A stretch of DNA of 64,000 nucleotides, taken from Hohaiivirga sp031546825. GTDB lineage: Bacteria > Pseudomonadota > Alphaproteobacteria > Rhizobiales > Beijerinckiaceae. Made by a program: the position numbers and the translations under genes. This document shows, piece after piece, positions 45,386 through 53,828 of the stretch. The stretch lies in assembly GCA_031546825.1 (NCBI GenBank), contig JAVBJU010000014.1:69956-133955 (forward strand), given 5' to 3'. Every line of letters begins with the position of its first letter. Within the stretch, counting starts at the first letter, position 1. The notes below the pieces were generated by a model. It was not told the DNA's origin. It was given only the letters and a program-made list of their open reading frames with translations, and did not search any database.

Positions 45386-46300
45386 TTATTGCGCGACTAG
45401 CCGCAGACCCGCAGTGATGCCGTAAAGCATGTCTGTCCCCGATGATGAGCCGATGGCCAGCACCTTCGCGGCTCTGTCATTGAGGCGCTGCGGATTATCG
45501 GCACATATTTCAGCAAGCAGCATAAGGACAGTTTCCGGAAAGCGACCGGCAGCGGCGTTCTTCAAGGCAGTGGCGCTGATGGCATTGGTGCCTTTCAACG
45601 CCCGCTCCGTGACCACGTCCCCCAGACAGCCAAACATGGCCCGATGGGCGCTTTGCGGCGAACAATGCAGAGCCGCAAGCAGCCCCACCAGAAAATCATC
45701 ACCTGACGGTGTCAAGCCGGGGCCAAGCCCGATCAACCCAGCAGCCCAGCCCGCTATTTTACCGGAATTCCCCCCAGCCAGCGCCGCAACCAGTCCCGAA
45801 CCAACTTCCGCCAGCTTGTTCGCCATCTCCCGGTCGAATGCGGAGGCCACGGCGGCCGCTTTGATGCCGCCAGATTTTCCGCGCGCGGCCAGAAATGCGT
45901 CAAGCGCGGCAACACGCGCACAAAATGCGGCATCGGCCACGGTAAGAAGCGGTCGCGGCACCACCCATTCGCTGCAATCGGCAACCGACAGCATCGTGTT
46001 GCCCACAAGCAGCAGCGCGTTGTCACCCGCATGGACATCGGCCCCGGCCACGGCGTCAATGAGTCCGAAAGCAGCCTCCTCAATCAGAAGGGCATCGGGG
46101 ATATTGCCAAAACGCGCAGACACGAGGGCATAGAGATTGCCATCGGCATAATTGCGCAGATTGACGGCACTGCGAAACACGCTGTGCACGCTGCCACTGA
46201 ACGCTTTGCTCCGCAAGAGCCTAAGAAGCGCTGCATCCCCTGAAATCGCCTGCAACATGAAAAGGGGTTCCTGACCAAAGGTTGTTCCGTTATTCGCCAT
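45386..46300 (-). CDS. DUF2877/AllH-like protein
   Basis: A 304-residue protein of the DUF2877 family; LIGLGPGLTPSGDDFLVGLLAAL (about residues 188-210) is the diagnostic motif. PF11392 was linked to oxamate carbamoyltransferase (AllH) in allantoin breakdown, but no other allantoin gene is nearby, so that role is only a possibility. It lies between ihfB and rpsA, which are usually close. Confidence 0.8.
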   Translation of the reverse strand: MANNGTTFGQEPLFMLQAISGDAALLRLLRSKAFSGSVHSVFRSAVNLRNYADGNLYALVSARFGNIPDALLIEEAAFGLIDAVAGADVHAGDNALLLVGNTMLSVADCSEWVVPRPLLTVADAAFCARVAALDAFLAARGKSGGIKAAAVASAFDREMANKLAEVGSGLVAALAGGNSGKIAGWAAGLIGLGPGLTPSGDDFLVGLLAALHCSPQSAHRAMFGCLGDVVTERALKGTNAISATALKNAAAGRFPETVLMLLAEICADNPQRLNDRAAKVLAIGSSSGTDMLYGITAGLRLVAQ

Positions 46301-46383
46301 CCCTCAAGGAAGGAGGATCATAGAATGAAGCTCGGAAAACACAATAAAAACACCAGATTTGTCAGGTGTTTGTGGCCCGACCC

Positions 46384-46490
46384 CGCTAGAGTAACGCGCG
46401 TTTTAAGTGGATCGCCGGTTAAACGCAAAGCGTTACGGCATCAAAGAATCTGGAGTGAAGTGCGTTTCATATTAAACACGCTTCACTCCA
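46384..46490 (+). repeat. 107-bp palindromic intergenic repeat, copy 1
   Basis: It matches 51365-51471 at 96 of 107 positions with no gap. It has two nested palindromes: GTAACGC (46391-46397) pairs with GCGTTAC (about 46430-46436), and the right end folds into a long hairpin (TGGAGTGAAG at 46451 with CTTCACTCCA at 46481-46490). No open frame or transposase is associated. Confidence 0.85.
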
Positions 46491-46567
46491 GGGCGTGGCA
46501 TCGGCAAGGGCCGCCTGTGCGGCAGGGATCAGTACAATGGGGCTGTCTGTCTCACCATTCTCCATAA

Positions 46568-46601
46568 AAGAAACCCGCGACGTTTCCGCCGCGGGCTTCT
46601 T
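46568..46601 (-). terminator. rpsA terminator (bidirectional)
   Basis: AAGAAACCCGCG and CGCGGGCTTCTT form a 12-bp stem (one G-U). On the minus strand TTCTTTTAT follows, 40 nt past the rpsA stop. On the plus strand TTTTTG follows, so it can work both ways. Confidence 0.85.
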
Positions 46602-46643
46602 TTTGTCGGTATCCCGCCGCCCGGAGGCGGTGAGATGAATTTA

Positions 46644-48344
46644 TTACTTGGTCTCGCGGGCCTTGAGGGCTGCACCGAGAATGTCGCCGAGCGAAGCACC
46701 CGAGTCGGTTGAACCGTACTGGGCAATGGCTTCCTTCTCTTCGGCCATTTCGAGGGCCTTGATCGACAGCGTGATGCGGCGGGACTTGCGATCGAACTGG
46801 GTGATGCGGGCATCAACCTTTTCGCCAGCGGCGAAGCGTTCGGGGCGCTGATCGCCACGGTCACGAGCGAGTTCCGAGCGCTTGATGAAGGTCGACAGAT
46901 CGGTGTCGATGATCTTCACATCCAGGCCGGATTCCTTCACTTCGGTGATCTCACAGGTCACGACCTGACCCTTCTTGAATTCACCGGCGTCGGCGAAGGG
47001 GTCACCCGCAAGCTGCTTGATGCCGAGCGAAATACGCTCCTTCTCCACGTCCACGTCGAGAACCTGAGCGCGAACCATATCGCCCTTCTTGAACTCGTCG
47101 ATGACCTGCTCGCCCGGACGGTTCCAGTCGAGATCGGAGAGGTGGACCATGCCGTCGACATCGCCTTCGAGGCCAATGAACAGGCCGAATTCGGTCTTGT
47201 TCTTGACTTCGCCTTCGATGGCGGAACCAACCGGGTTCTTCTCGGCAAAGGCTTCCCACGGATTCTGCAGGGTCTGCTTGAGACCGAGCGAAATGCGGCG
47301 CTTGGAAGAATCGACCTCGAGGATAACCACTTCGACTTCCTGAGAGGTCGAGATGATCTTGCCGGGGTGGACGTTCTTTTTGGTCCAGGACATTTCGGAA
47401 ACGTGGATCAGGCCTTCGATGCCCGGCTCCAGTTCCACGAACGCACCGTAATCGGTGATGTTGGTGACGCGGCCCTTGATCTTGGTGTCGACCGGGTAGC
47501 GGGCGGCAATGCCTTCCCACGGATCGGCGAGGAGCTGCTTGATGCCCAGCGAGATGCGGTGGGTTTCGTGGTTGATCTTGATGATCTTGACCTGCACCGG
47601 CTGACCGATGGTTACCACTTCGCTCGGGTGATTGACGCGGCGCCATGCCATATCGGTGACGTGCAGCAGGCCGTCGATGCCGCCGAGATCAACGAACGCA
47701 CCGTATTCGGTGATGTTCTTGACCACACCCTCAATGACCTGACCTTCTTCGAGGTTAGCCACGAGTTCCGAACGCTGCTCGGCGCGGCTCTCTTCGAGAA
47801 CGGTGCGGCGCGAGACAACGATGTTGCCACGGCGACGGTCCATCTTGAGGATCTGGAACGGCTGCGAAACGCCCATGAGCGGGGTGATGTCGCGGATCGG
47901 ACGGATATCGACCTGGCTGCGCGGCAGGAAGGCCACGGCGCCGTCGAGATCAACGGTGTAACCGCCCTTGACCTGATTGAAGATGACGCCATTGACGCGC
48001 TCTTCGGCTTCGAAGGCACGCTCAAGCTTGATCCAGCTTTCTTCGCGGCGAGCTTTGTCGCGGCTGATAACGGCTTCGCCGAGGGCGTTTTCGATCCGGT
48101 CGACGTAAACTTCGACTTCATCGCCGACGTTGACGGTCTGGTCACGGTTCGGGCCAGCGAATTCCTTCAGGGCAACACGGCCTTCCGTCTTCGCACCGAT
48201 ATCGATGACTGCGACGTCCTTTTCGATGGCGACGACGCGGCCCTTAACGACAGAACCTTCGTGAATTTCGGACGTGCGGAAGGATTCTTCGAGCAGAGCG
48301 GCGAAATCTTCACGGCTCGGTGCGGAAAAATTGGCTTGTGACAT
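46644..48344 (-). CDS. rpsA: 30S ribosomal protein S1
   Basis: A 566-residue S1 with six S1 RNA-binding repeats; four well-formed ones show GFRGxx-like cores such as ITEYGAFVDLGGIDGLLHVTDMAW and ITDYGAFVELEPGIEGLIHVSEMSW. It recruits mRNA to the 30S subunit. The ATG at 48344 has GGAG 5 nt upstream. cmk, its usual upstream neighbour, is absent; a sensor kinase ends 260 nt away instead. Confidence 0.96.
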   Translation of the reverse strand: MSQANFSAPSREDFAALLEESFRTSEIHEGSVVKGRVVAIEKDVAVIDIGAKTEGRVALKEFAGPNRDQTVNVGDEVEVYVDRIENALGEAVISRDKARREESWIKLERAFEAEERVNGVIFNQVKGGYTVDLDGAVAFLPRSQVDIRPIRDITPLMGVSQPFQILKMDRRRGNIVVSRRTVLEESRAEQRSELVANLEEGQVIEGVVKNITEYGAFVDLGGIDGLLHVTDMAWRRVNHPSEVVTIGQPVQVKIIKINHETHRISLGIKQLLADPWEGIAARYPVDTKIKGRVTNITDYGAFVELEPGIEGLIHVSEMSWTKKNVHPGKIISTSQEVEVVILEVDSSKRRISLGLKQTLQNPWEAFAEKNPVGSAIEGEVKNKTEFGLFIGLEGDVDGMVHLSDLDWNRPGEQVIDEFKKGDMVRAQVLDVDVEKERISLGIKQLAGDPFADAGEFKKGQVVTCEITEVKESGLDVKIIDTDLSTFIKRSELARDRGDQRPERFAAGEKVDARITQFDRKSRRITLSIKALEMAEEKEAIAQYGSTDSGASLGDILGAALKARETK

Positions 48345-48454
48345 TGGTTCTCCTGAGCACTCCAATTGGTGAGGAGCGCAGACGCCGGTGGTTCGTGTTT
48401 CTAGGCAGTTTCTGCACATCGGAGCTGGCGGGGTTCAATGAACCGAGACAACAC

Positions 48455-48470
48455 CCCGTCCAAGGACGGG
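48455..48470 (-). promoter_or_regulatory. Hairpin in the rpsA leader region
   Basis: CCCGTCC-AA-GGACGGG, a perfect palindrome about 110 nt upstream of rpsA. It may be part of the rpsA 5' leader (S1 autoregulates its own translation in E. coli) or an end structure for the sensor kinase mRNA; no T-run follows. The rest of the 260-nt gap shows nothing else. Confidence 0.35.
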
Positions 48471-48604
48471 CCGGCGTATGAACGATACGCGAAAACCGTT
48501 TCCCCCGTCAGGCTGGAAGCCAGATGGGTGAGGAGGGTTTCATAATGGAAAGAAGCCCCGAGAACAAGCCTTTTCGTATGGTTGAGGAGAGCGAAAACGG
48601 CAAT

Positions 48605-49975
48605 TCATGACAGTATGGTCACCTGCATTGGAAATTTGACGACGGCCTTCAATCCGCCAAGCTCGCTGGATGTGAGAACCAGGCTACCGCCATAGGCATC
48701 CAGCACGTCGCGAACGATGGCAAAACCAAGACCCGCTCCCGCGCCGGACTGGTCGAGACGGCGTCCGCGCTCCTGAATAGTGTGAAGCTCCGGTTGCGCA
48801 ATGCCAGGTCCATCATCCTCGATGGTCAGCACGAAACCGTTTATTGAACCGGAAGCCGAAATCTGTACCGTTGAAGCGGCGAAACGTGCCGCATTTTCGA
48901 GCAAATTGCCCATGCACTCGTTGAGATCATCACGGTCGATCGGGGCTGATAGATACGGCGTGATGGTGATACGCCAGTCAATATGCTCTCCGTTCGGCGT
49001 GCGGCGGATGGTTTCGATGAGCGGGGTCAGTGCAGCAAGCAATGGCAGGTTGGGCGGGCGCACCAAACTGGCGCTACGAATACGGGCCCGGGCCATTTCG
49101 CGATCGAGATGCCGCTTCATCATATCAACCGCCTGCTCAATATCATCTGCAAGCGCGCGTTGATTGGTGTCGCGGAGCCGCCGGATATCTCCGGATAACG
49201 CGGTCAAGGGAGTTTTGAGCCCGTGGGCGAGATCGCCCGCACGGTCGCGCGCTTTGGCAAGCGCGTCTTCCTGGGCGCTGAGAAGGGCGTTTATTTCCTC
49301 AGAAAGCGGTTGCACTTCAGTTGGGAAGTCATCGCTGAGCCGTGCCCGATCACCGTTGCGGATGGCGGTGACCTCCTTGCGGACGGCTTCGAGCGGCTTG
49401 AGGCCGATATTGATCTGCAACCCGGTGGCCGTAATCAGCACGAAGGCCAGTAGCGCGAGGGCCGGGACGAGATCCTCGACAAATAATTCGCGCGCCTCGG
49501 TAACGACCTTCTCATCAACAGCGACCGCGAGCCGCAACGTCCGTTGTCCGCCCGCCGCCTGCTCGAGAATAACCTGCCGCTCCATGACGATAAGCTTGCT
49601 TTGTTTGGGGCCGTCCACCACGAAACGATGGGTTTCGCTGCCATGGCGAAACGGGTGGTTGGGAATGGCAATGGTCTGGTCCCACAGCGAACGCGAGGTG
49701 CGCAGCACTTTGCCGTTTTCCGATATCTGCCAATATGCGCCGCCATAGGGCTGCTCACTCTTGCGGGCGTTATTCAGGGGTGTCGAGGTTGTTTCTGCCT
49801 CGACATTGGCCGCAAGCCGCTGCAGCGACAGTGTCAGTTCCTGATCGGTTCGGCGTGAGACATGGCGTTCGAACAGGGTGGCAAGGCCGAATCCCGCAAT
49901 TGCGAGAGCAATCACGATCATCACGAACGCCGCCAGAAACAGCCGCAATCGGAGAGAGTGGGGCGCTTTGTTCAC
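48605..49975 (-). CDS. Sensor histidine kinase (FeuQ/PhoQ-like)
   Basis: A 456-residue membrane kinase: helix 1 (about 12-35), periplasmic sensor (36-170), helix 2 (170-190), HAMP, HisKA with His251 (DLAHGLKTPLTAL), and HATPase (NECMGNLLENAARF, DGPGI, GAGLGFAIVRDVL). The start is GTG at 49975, overlapping the regulator stop. It resembles the PhoQ-like FeuQ of rhizobia, which responds to periplasmic osmotic/glucan state; assignment to FeuQ is inference from context (PepSY partner, order). Confidence 0.9.
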   Translation of the reverse strand: MNKAPHSLRLRLFLAAFVMIVIALAIAGFGLATLFERHVSRRTDQELTLSLQRLAANVEAETTSTPLNNARKSEQPYGGAYWQISENGKVLRTSRSLWDQTIAIPNHPFRHGSETHRFVVDGPKQSKLIVMERQVILEQAAGGQRTLRLAVAVDEKVVTEARELFVEDLVPALALLAFVLITATGLQINIGLKPLEAVRKEVTAIRNGDRARLSDDFPTEVQPLSEEINALLSAQEDALAKARDRAGDLAHGLKTPLTALSGDIRRLRDTNQRALADDIEQAVDMMKRHLDREMARARIRSASLVRPPNLPLLAALTPLIETIRRTPNGEHIDWRITITPYLSAPIDRDDLNECMGNLLENAARFAASTVQISASGSINGFVLTIEDDGPGIAQPELHTIQERGRRLDQSGAGAGLGFAIVRDVLDAYGGSLVLTSSELGGLKAVVKFPMQVTILS

Positions 49976-50646
49976 GGAATGCCTACCGGTTGTTGCTTTA
50001 TGCCATAACCGAAACCGCGCTGGGTTTCGATGAAATCAACTTCAAACTTGCGGCGGACACGGCTGACCAACGCCTCCATGGCATTGCTTTCATGTTCAGC
50101 ATTAGCGCCGTAGACATGCTCCATCAATTCCTGCTGCGGCACCACTCTGCCATGGTGATGCATCAGATAGCTGATCAGTCGATATTCAAGCGGCGTGAGT
50201 GTCAGAGGCATTCCGCGCACGCTCAAGCGCATATTCCGCTCATCAAGGCGGATATCGCCGATTTCAATGAGTGGGCCTGGATTGCCAGTTGAACGCCGGA
50301 TGATGGAGCGCAGGCGCGCGACTAGTTCTTCCATCTCAAACGGCTTGGGTAGGTAGTCATCGGCCCCGGCATTGATGCCCTCGACCCGTTCACTCCACGA
50401 GCCACGGGCGCTCAGGATCAGGATTGGTGTGTGATTGCCGTTGGAGCGCCAGCGCTTCAGCACTGAGAGTCCATCGAGTTTAGGCAGGCCAAGATCAAGG
50501 ATGATGGCGGCATAAGCCTCGGTATCGCCGAGAAACCACGCCTGTTCCCCATCATGGGCGATTTCGGTGGTATAACCGGAAGCGTCCAGAAAGCGTGCTG
50601 TGTAATCAGCAATGCGTCGATCATCTTCGACAAGAAGGATACGCAT
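49972..50646 (-). CDS. OmpR-family response regulator (FeuP/PhoP-like)
   Basis: A 224-residue regulator: receiver domain with Asp8/Asp9, phospho-acceptor Asp51 and Lys101, then an OmpR-type winged helix (about 125-220, TLTPLEYRLISYLMHHHGRVV...RGFGYGI). It pairs with the kinase immediately downstream. GTG at 50652 (GTGA overlap with the PepSY gene) or ATG at 50646 could start it; I took the ATG. Confidence 0.92.
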   Translation of the reverse strand: MRILLVEDDRRIADYTARFLDASGYTTEIAHDGEQAWFLGDTEAYAAIILDLGLPKLDGLSVLKRWRSNGNHTPILILSARGSWSERVEGINAGADDYLPKPFEMEELVARLRSIIRRSTGNPGPLIEIGDIRLDERNMRLSVRGMPLTLTPLEYRLISYLMHHHGRVVPQQELMEHVYGANAEHESNAMEALVSRVRRKFEVDFIETQRGFGYGIKQQPVGIP

Positions 50647-50648
50647 GC

Positions 50649-50966
50649 TCACTTGGTCCGAATGATGCTATTGGTGCGCGCATCGACGTAGATTTTGGTA
50701 TATCTGCCGTTTGTGCTGATCACCTTGATTTCGTAGATGAAGCGACCGTCATCATCCTCGAATTCGATGCTGATGACCTCACCGGGCACCCGTTGCTGAA
50801 CCATACCCAGCACGTCGCTCAGCGAATGAATCTCGCCACGCTCAAAAGCACGGCGTGCCGCATCATGGTCATCATCATCCGCGAGTGCCGACCCTGCAAT
50901 CGCGCTCATGAGGATGTAAAGGGCGACGAAAATTGGAAATTTGAAACGAAACATGGGTGCCATCAT
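50649..50966 (-). CDS. Periplasmic PepSY-domain protein, first gene of the two-component operon
   Basis: A 105-residue exported protein: signal peptide (about 8-30, ending ALA), a short acidic/His piece (DDDDHDAARRAF) and one PepSY domain (RGEIHSLSDVLGMVQQRVPGEVISIEFEDDDGRFIYEIKVISTNGRYTKIYVDARTNSII). It is coupled to the response regulator, so it likely modulates the kinase's periplasmic sensor, comparable in position to FeuN of Sinorhizobium. Start may be GTG 50969, or ATG 50966, 50963 or 50954. Confidence 0.85.
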   Translation of the reverse strand: MMAPMFRFKFPIFVALYILMSAIAGSALADDDDHDAARRAFERGEIHSLSDVLGMVQQRVPGEVISIEFEDDDGRFIYEIKVISTNGRYTKIYVDARTNSIIRTK

Positions 50967-50978
50967 CACATATCCAAC

Positions 50979-50995
50979 CTGACAAATCGCTGACA
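50979..50995. promoter_or_regulatory. Direct repeats, candidate OmpR-family binding site
   Basis: CTGACA occurs at 50979-50984 and 50990-50995, 11 bp apart, in the divergent promoter region between the two PepSY genes. OmpR-family dimers bind direct repeats with this period, so the neighbouring regulator may control both operons. Confidence 0.5.
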
Positions 50996-51089
50996 GGCTA
51001 TCTCAGCCGGCGGTCAGGGGCACTACGCTAATGGTGGTTCCGCCCTTCCGAATGGGAAGGTTTATGCGAAACCTAATAGGAGAAATACC

Positions 51090-51356
51090 ATGTTTTATAA
51101 GACGGTGATACTGGGGGCTGGACTTGCGGCCATTCTCGCTAGCCCCGTGCTTGCCGATGAGTATTGCACCGCCGCGCCAGCATCGTCATGGAAGCCAATC
51201 CAGGCAATCACCGCCGAGGCGATTAAACTTGGCTATGAGGTGACCAGAGTGGAACGGGATGGAACCTGTTACGAGGTCGAGGGGTATGACCGTAACGGCG
51301 CAAAAATCGACATTCTCTATAATCCCGAAACGGGCCTGCCCCAGCGTCGAAGATAA
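51090..51356 (+). CDS. Small periplasmic PepSY-like protein, divergent partner
   Basis: An 88-residue exported protein: signal peptide to about residue 22 (SPVLA/DEYC), two cysteines (Cys26, Cys60) that could form a disulfide, and a PepSY-type body (AEAIKLGYEVTRVERDGTCYEVEGYDRNGAKIDILYNPETG). AGGAG precedes the ATG. It is divergent from the operon of the other PepSY protein and kinase and shares the regulatory gap. Confidence 0.85.
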   Translation: MFYKTVILGAGLAAILASPVLADEYCTAAPASSWKPIQAITAEAIKLGYEVTRVERDGTCYEVEGYDRNGAKIDILYNPETGLPQRRR

Positions 51357-51364
51357 TCGGGCCG

Positions 51365-51471
51365 CGCTAAAGTAACGCGCGGTTTAAGTGGACCGTCGGT
51401 TAAACGCAAAGCGTTACGGCATAAGTGAATCTAGAGTGAAGTGCGCTTCATATTAAACGCGCTTCACTCTA
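51365..51471 (+). repeat. 107-bp palindromic intergenic repeat, copy 2
   Basis: Same orientation and length as copy 1 and about 90% identical. The right-end hairpin has TAGAGTG/CACTCTA where copy 1 has TGGAGTG/CACTCCA: both sides changed, so pairing is preserved. It begins 8 nt after the PepSY gene stop and ends 14 nt before the lptB stop on the other strand, so it may also end both transcripts. Confidence 0.87.
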
Positions 51472-51485
51472 ATGCAGTTGGCGGG

Positions 51486-52256
51486 TTAAAACCGGAAGTC
51501 CTCACCGAGGTAAAGGCGGCGCACGTCTTCATTGGCAACGATGGAATCGGGCGAGCCTTCGGTGAGTACTTGGCCGGAATGGATGATATAGGCGCGATCG
51601 ATCAGGCCAAGCGTTTCACGCACGTTGTGGTCAGTGATCAGCACGCCGATGCCGCGCCGCGTCAGATGGCGCACCAGATTCTGAATGTCGCCGACCGCAA
51701 TGGGGTCAATGCCCGCAAACGGCTCATCGAGCAACATGAAAGTCGGGTCACCGGCAAGCGCCCGGGCAATTTCGCAGCGCCGCCGTTCACCGCCGGAAAG
51801 GGCGATGGAGGGGGCTTTGCGCAGCCGGGCGATGTCAAACTCCTCAAGCAGCGCGTCGAGCTTGCGCTCGCGTTCCTTCTTCGAGGGCTCCACCACTTCC
51901 AGTACGGCGCGGATATTGTCTTCGACATTGAGGCCACGGAAAATCGACGCTTCCTGTGGCAGGTAGCCGATGCCAAGACGGGCGCGGCGATACATCGGCA
52001 GATTGGTGATGTCGTTACCATCAAGGCTGATGGCCCCGCGGTCGGCGGCCACAAGCCCGGTGATCATGTAGAAGATGGTGGTTTTGCCCGCGCCATTGGG
52101 GCCAAGCAGACCAACCGCCTCGCCGGTGCGCACATTGAGCCCTGCACCCTGCACCACGGTGCGGCCGCCATAGGTTTTCTGCAGTCCCTTGACCGCGAGA
52201 ATGCCCGGCCCCCCGAAAAGGGCATCGCCCGCCTGTGCCGAAGTCGCTTGCGCCAT
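51486..52256 (-). CDS. lptB: LptB, LPS export ATPase
   Basis: A 256-residue ABC ATPase: Walker A GPNGAGKTT (about 52-60), signature LSGGERRR, Walker B FMLLDEPFAGIDPIA. With LptFG it extracts LPS from the inner membrane. In many proteobacteria rpoN follows lptB; here copy 2 of the 107-bp repeat and a convergent gene follow. Confidence 0.95.
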   Translation of the reverse strand: MAQATSAQAGDALFGGPGILAVKGLQKTYGGRTVVQGAGLNVRTGEAVGLLGPNGAGKTTIFYMITGLVAADRGAISLDGNDITNLPMYRRARLGIGYLPQEASIFRGLNVEDNIRAVLEVVEPSKKERERKLDALLEEFDIARLRKAPSIALSGGERRRCEIARALAGDPTFMLLDEPFAGIDPIAVGDIQNLVRHLTRRGIGVLITDHNVRETLGLIDRAYIIHSGQVLTEGSPDSIVANEDVRRLYLGEDFRF

Positions 52257-52364
52257 GTTGATGCCTTAAACCTGTTCGGGTTTGGATGAAACCGCGAACG
52301 CCTTCTAAATAATTTTTCAGAACAAGGGAAATAAAAATGCCCAGAGGGTATGGGGACCCATATT

Positions 52365-52982
52365 TTACTTCTTACCCTTGCCATCCTTGTCGTCTTCCTG
52401 ACTGCCTGGCACGATCAGGGCACGGACACGACCGCCGGAGCCGCCGTTTTCGATGCTGGCGATCTGGGTGGTGAGGTTATAAACAACGCGCTCACCCCGG
52501 GTCACATTCGGGCCTTCGCTCAGGGCAACATTACCGGTGAGCACAACCTTGTTGGCAACACGATCGAAGGTCGCGTGATTACCGGTTGCGGTCTGGGTTT
52601 TGTTGACGATGGTGACGGGGCCTTCGCATTCAATCTTCTTGATCTGCTCCTGATTACCGCCGGGCGCGCCACGCGGCGCTTTTTCACCGTTGGCCCCCTT
52701 GGCCTGATCATAGAACACCAGAAGCTTGGTGCATTTCATGGTGCTGTCACCTTGAACGGCGACGACGTTGCCGGAAAAGACCGCCCGGCTTTCCTTGTCG
52801 AACACATCGAGCTTGTCGGAGGCGATCTTGATCGGCTCCTTGTTCGACCCCATGGTGCCAAGAGCCGACGGGCGCTGCTGCTTTGATGCGGTTTGCGCCG
52901 AAGCGCTGCCCGCCGCAATCAGCGCCACAGCGCAGCCAACGAGAAAGGAGCGGGCAAGGGCGGTTGTCATCATAGCGCTCAT
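52365..52982 (-). CDS. lptA: LptA, periplasmic LPS transport protein
   Basis: A 205-residue periplasmic protein: signal peptide (to about residue 29, ASAQT) and an OstA-like beta-jellyroll domain (IKIASDKLDVFDKESRAVFSGNVVAVQGDSTMKCTKLLVFY, VVLTGNVALSEGPNVTRGERVVYNL). It bridges LPS from LptC to LptD. A Gly/Lys-rich tail ends the protein. Overlaps lptC by 4 nt. Confidence 0.92.
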   Translation of the reverse strand: MSAMMTTALARSFLVGCAVALIAAGSASAQTASKQQRPSALGTMGSNKEPIKIASDKLDVFDKESRAVFSGNVVAVQGDSTMKCTKLLVFYDQAKGANGEKAPRGAPGGNQEQIKKIECEGPVTIVNKTQTATGNHATFDRVANKVVLTGNVALSEGPNVTRGERVVYNLTTQIASIENGGSGGRVRALIVPGSQEDDKDGKGKK

Positions 52983-53713
52983 GGATTGGTGCTCGTAGCG
53001 GGTTCGGAGGTATCCGTATCGGCCTCGACATCTGGACCCGGGATTTTATCAAATACCGACTGGACCCGACCTGTAAAGATCAGAACCCTACCGCTGTCCA
53101 GAACTTCCATCGCATCGGCGTCGATGGTGCCATTTTGTAGCGTCACCGAAACCGGCTCTTGCGAAACGACCCTGCCGCTCTTGAAATCAACCGCTGCTGA
53201 TTTCATCAGGATTTGCTGACCATTGTCGGTGCGGACCACAACATTGTTCTTGATGTTGAGGTTTTCCTTCTGGGTGTCGAGATAACCGGTATCGGCCTGC
53301 AGGAAAGCAATGCCACCCTTGTCATCAAGGGAGATTTTGCCACGCAGATCCTTCAGTTCCACCATTGTCGGTTGTTTTACGTCCTGGGTCGCGGCACTGG
53401 CGATCACCTCATAGGGGCGACCGTCGTTGCGGAATCCCGTCAGGCGCGGGCTCTGCATGGTGATTTGCGAACCCGAGAGAGAAACCGGCCCCATCGTTAT
53501 CCCCGCCATATTACGAAACGGGTCGAAATAGGCAAAGCCGACCATCAGCACGATGCCCATGATCGCGCCGAAGGGGAGAGCGAATTTCAGAAACCTGACG
53601 AACCGGCTATGACGCCGCGCCAAGACATAGGCTCTGGTGCGTGGTGCGGGCGCGACCGGCAGATCACCGGCCATCGCCGTCTGTGCGCCAGTCCCCGCCA
53701 TCTCGATTTTCAC
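52979..53713 (-). CDS. lptC: LptC, LPS transport membrane protein
   Basis: A 244-residue protein with a cytoplasmic N-terminus, one membrane helix (about 38-60, FLKFALPFGAIMGIVLMVGFAYFDP) and a periplasmic LptC/OstA-like domain ending in an acidic tail. It passes LPS from the LptBFG complex to LptA. I chose the GTG at 53713 because GGAAG lies 7 nt upstream; an ATG at 53701 is possible. Confidence 0.9.
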   Translation of the reverse strand: MKIEMAGTGAQTAMAGDLPVAPAPRTRAYVLARRHSRFVRFLKFALPFGAIMGIVLMVGFAYFDPFRNMAGITMGPVSLSGSQITMQSPRLTGFRNDGRPYEVIASAATQDVKQPTMVELKDLRGKISLDDKGGIAFLQADTGYLDTQKENLNIKNNVVVRTDNGQQILMKSAAVDFKSGRVVSQEPVSVTLQNGTIDADAMEVLDSGRVLIFTGRVQSVFDKIPGPDVEADTDTSEPATSTNP

Positions 53714-53828
53714 GCGGCTGCTTCCTTTCAGACAAATCCCTTGCCACACGTTGGACAAGAAACCTTAACCTTGATGGGTACACCCCATCACACGCCTTGG
53801 CTAATGGAATTCCGTGGCGAAGTTGTGG

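Larger units (their letters stand above)
46301..46643. other. Intergenic region holding repeat copy 1 and the rpsA terminator
   Basis: About 340 nt upstream of the DUF2877 gene and downstream of rpsA. It contains the 107-bp repeat, a bidirectional terminator, and a GC-rich CACCGCCTCCGGGCGG run near 46618. An 80-codon frame across the repeat (46325-46567) is rejected as coding. Confidence 0.6.

Noticed and set aside
46325..46567. 80-codon frame across repeat copy 1
   Set aside because: Most of it lies in the palindromic repeat; the frame is not kept in copy 2.
47142..48341. 399-codon frame antisense to rpsA
   Set aside because: Fully inside rpsA, with no start signal; mirrors the S1 repeats.
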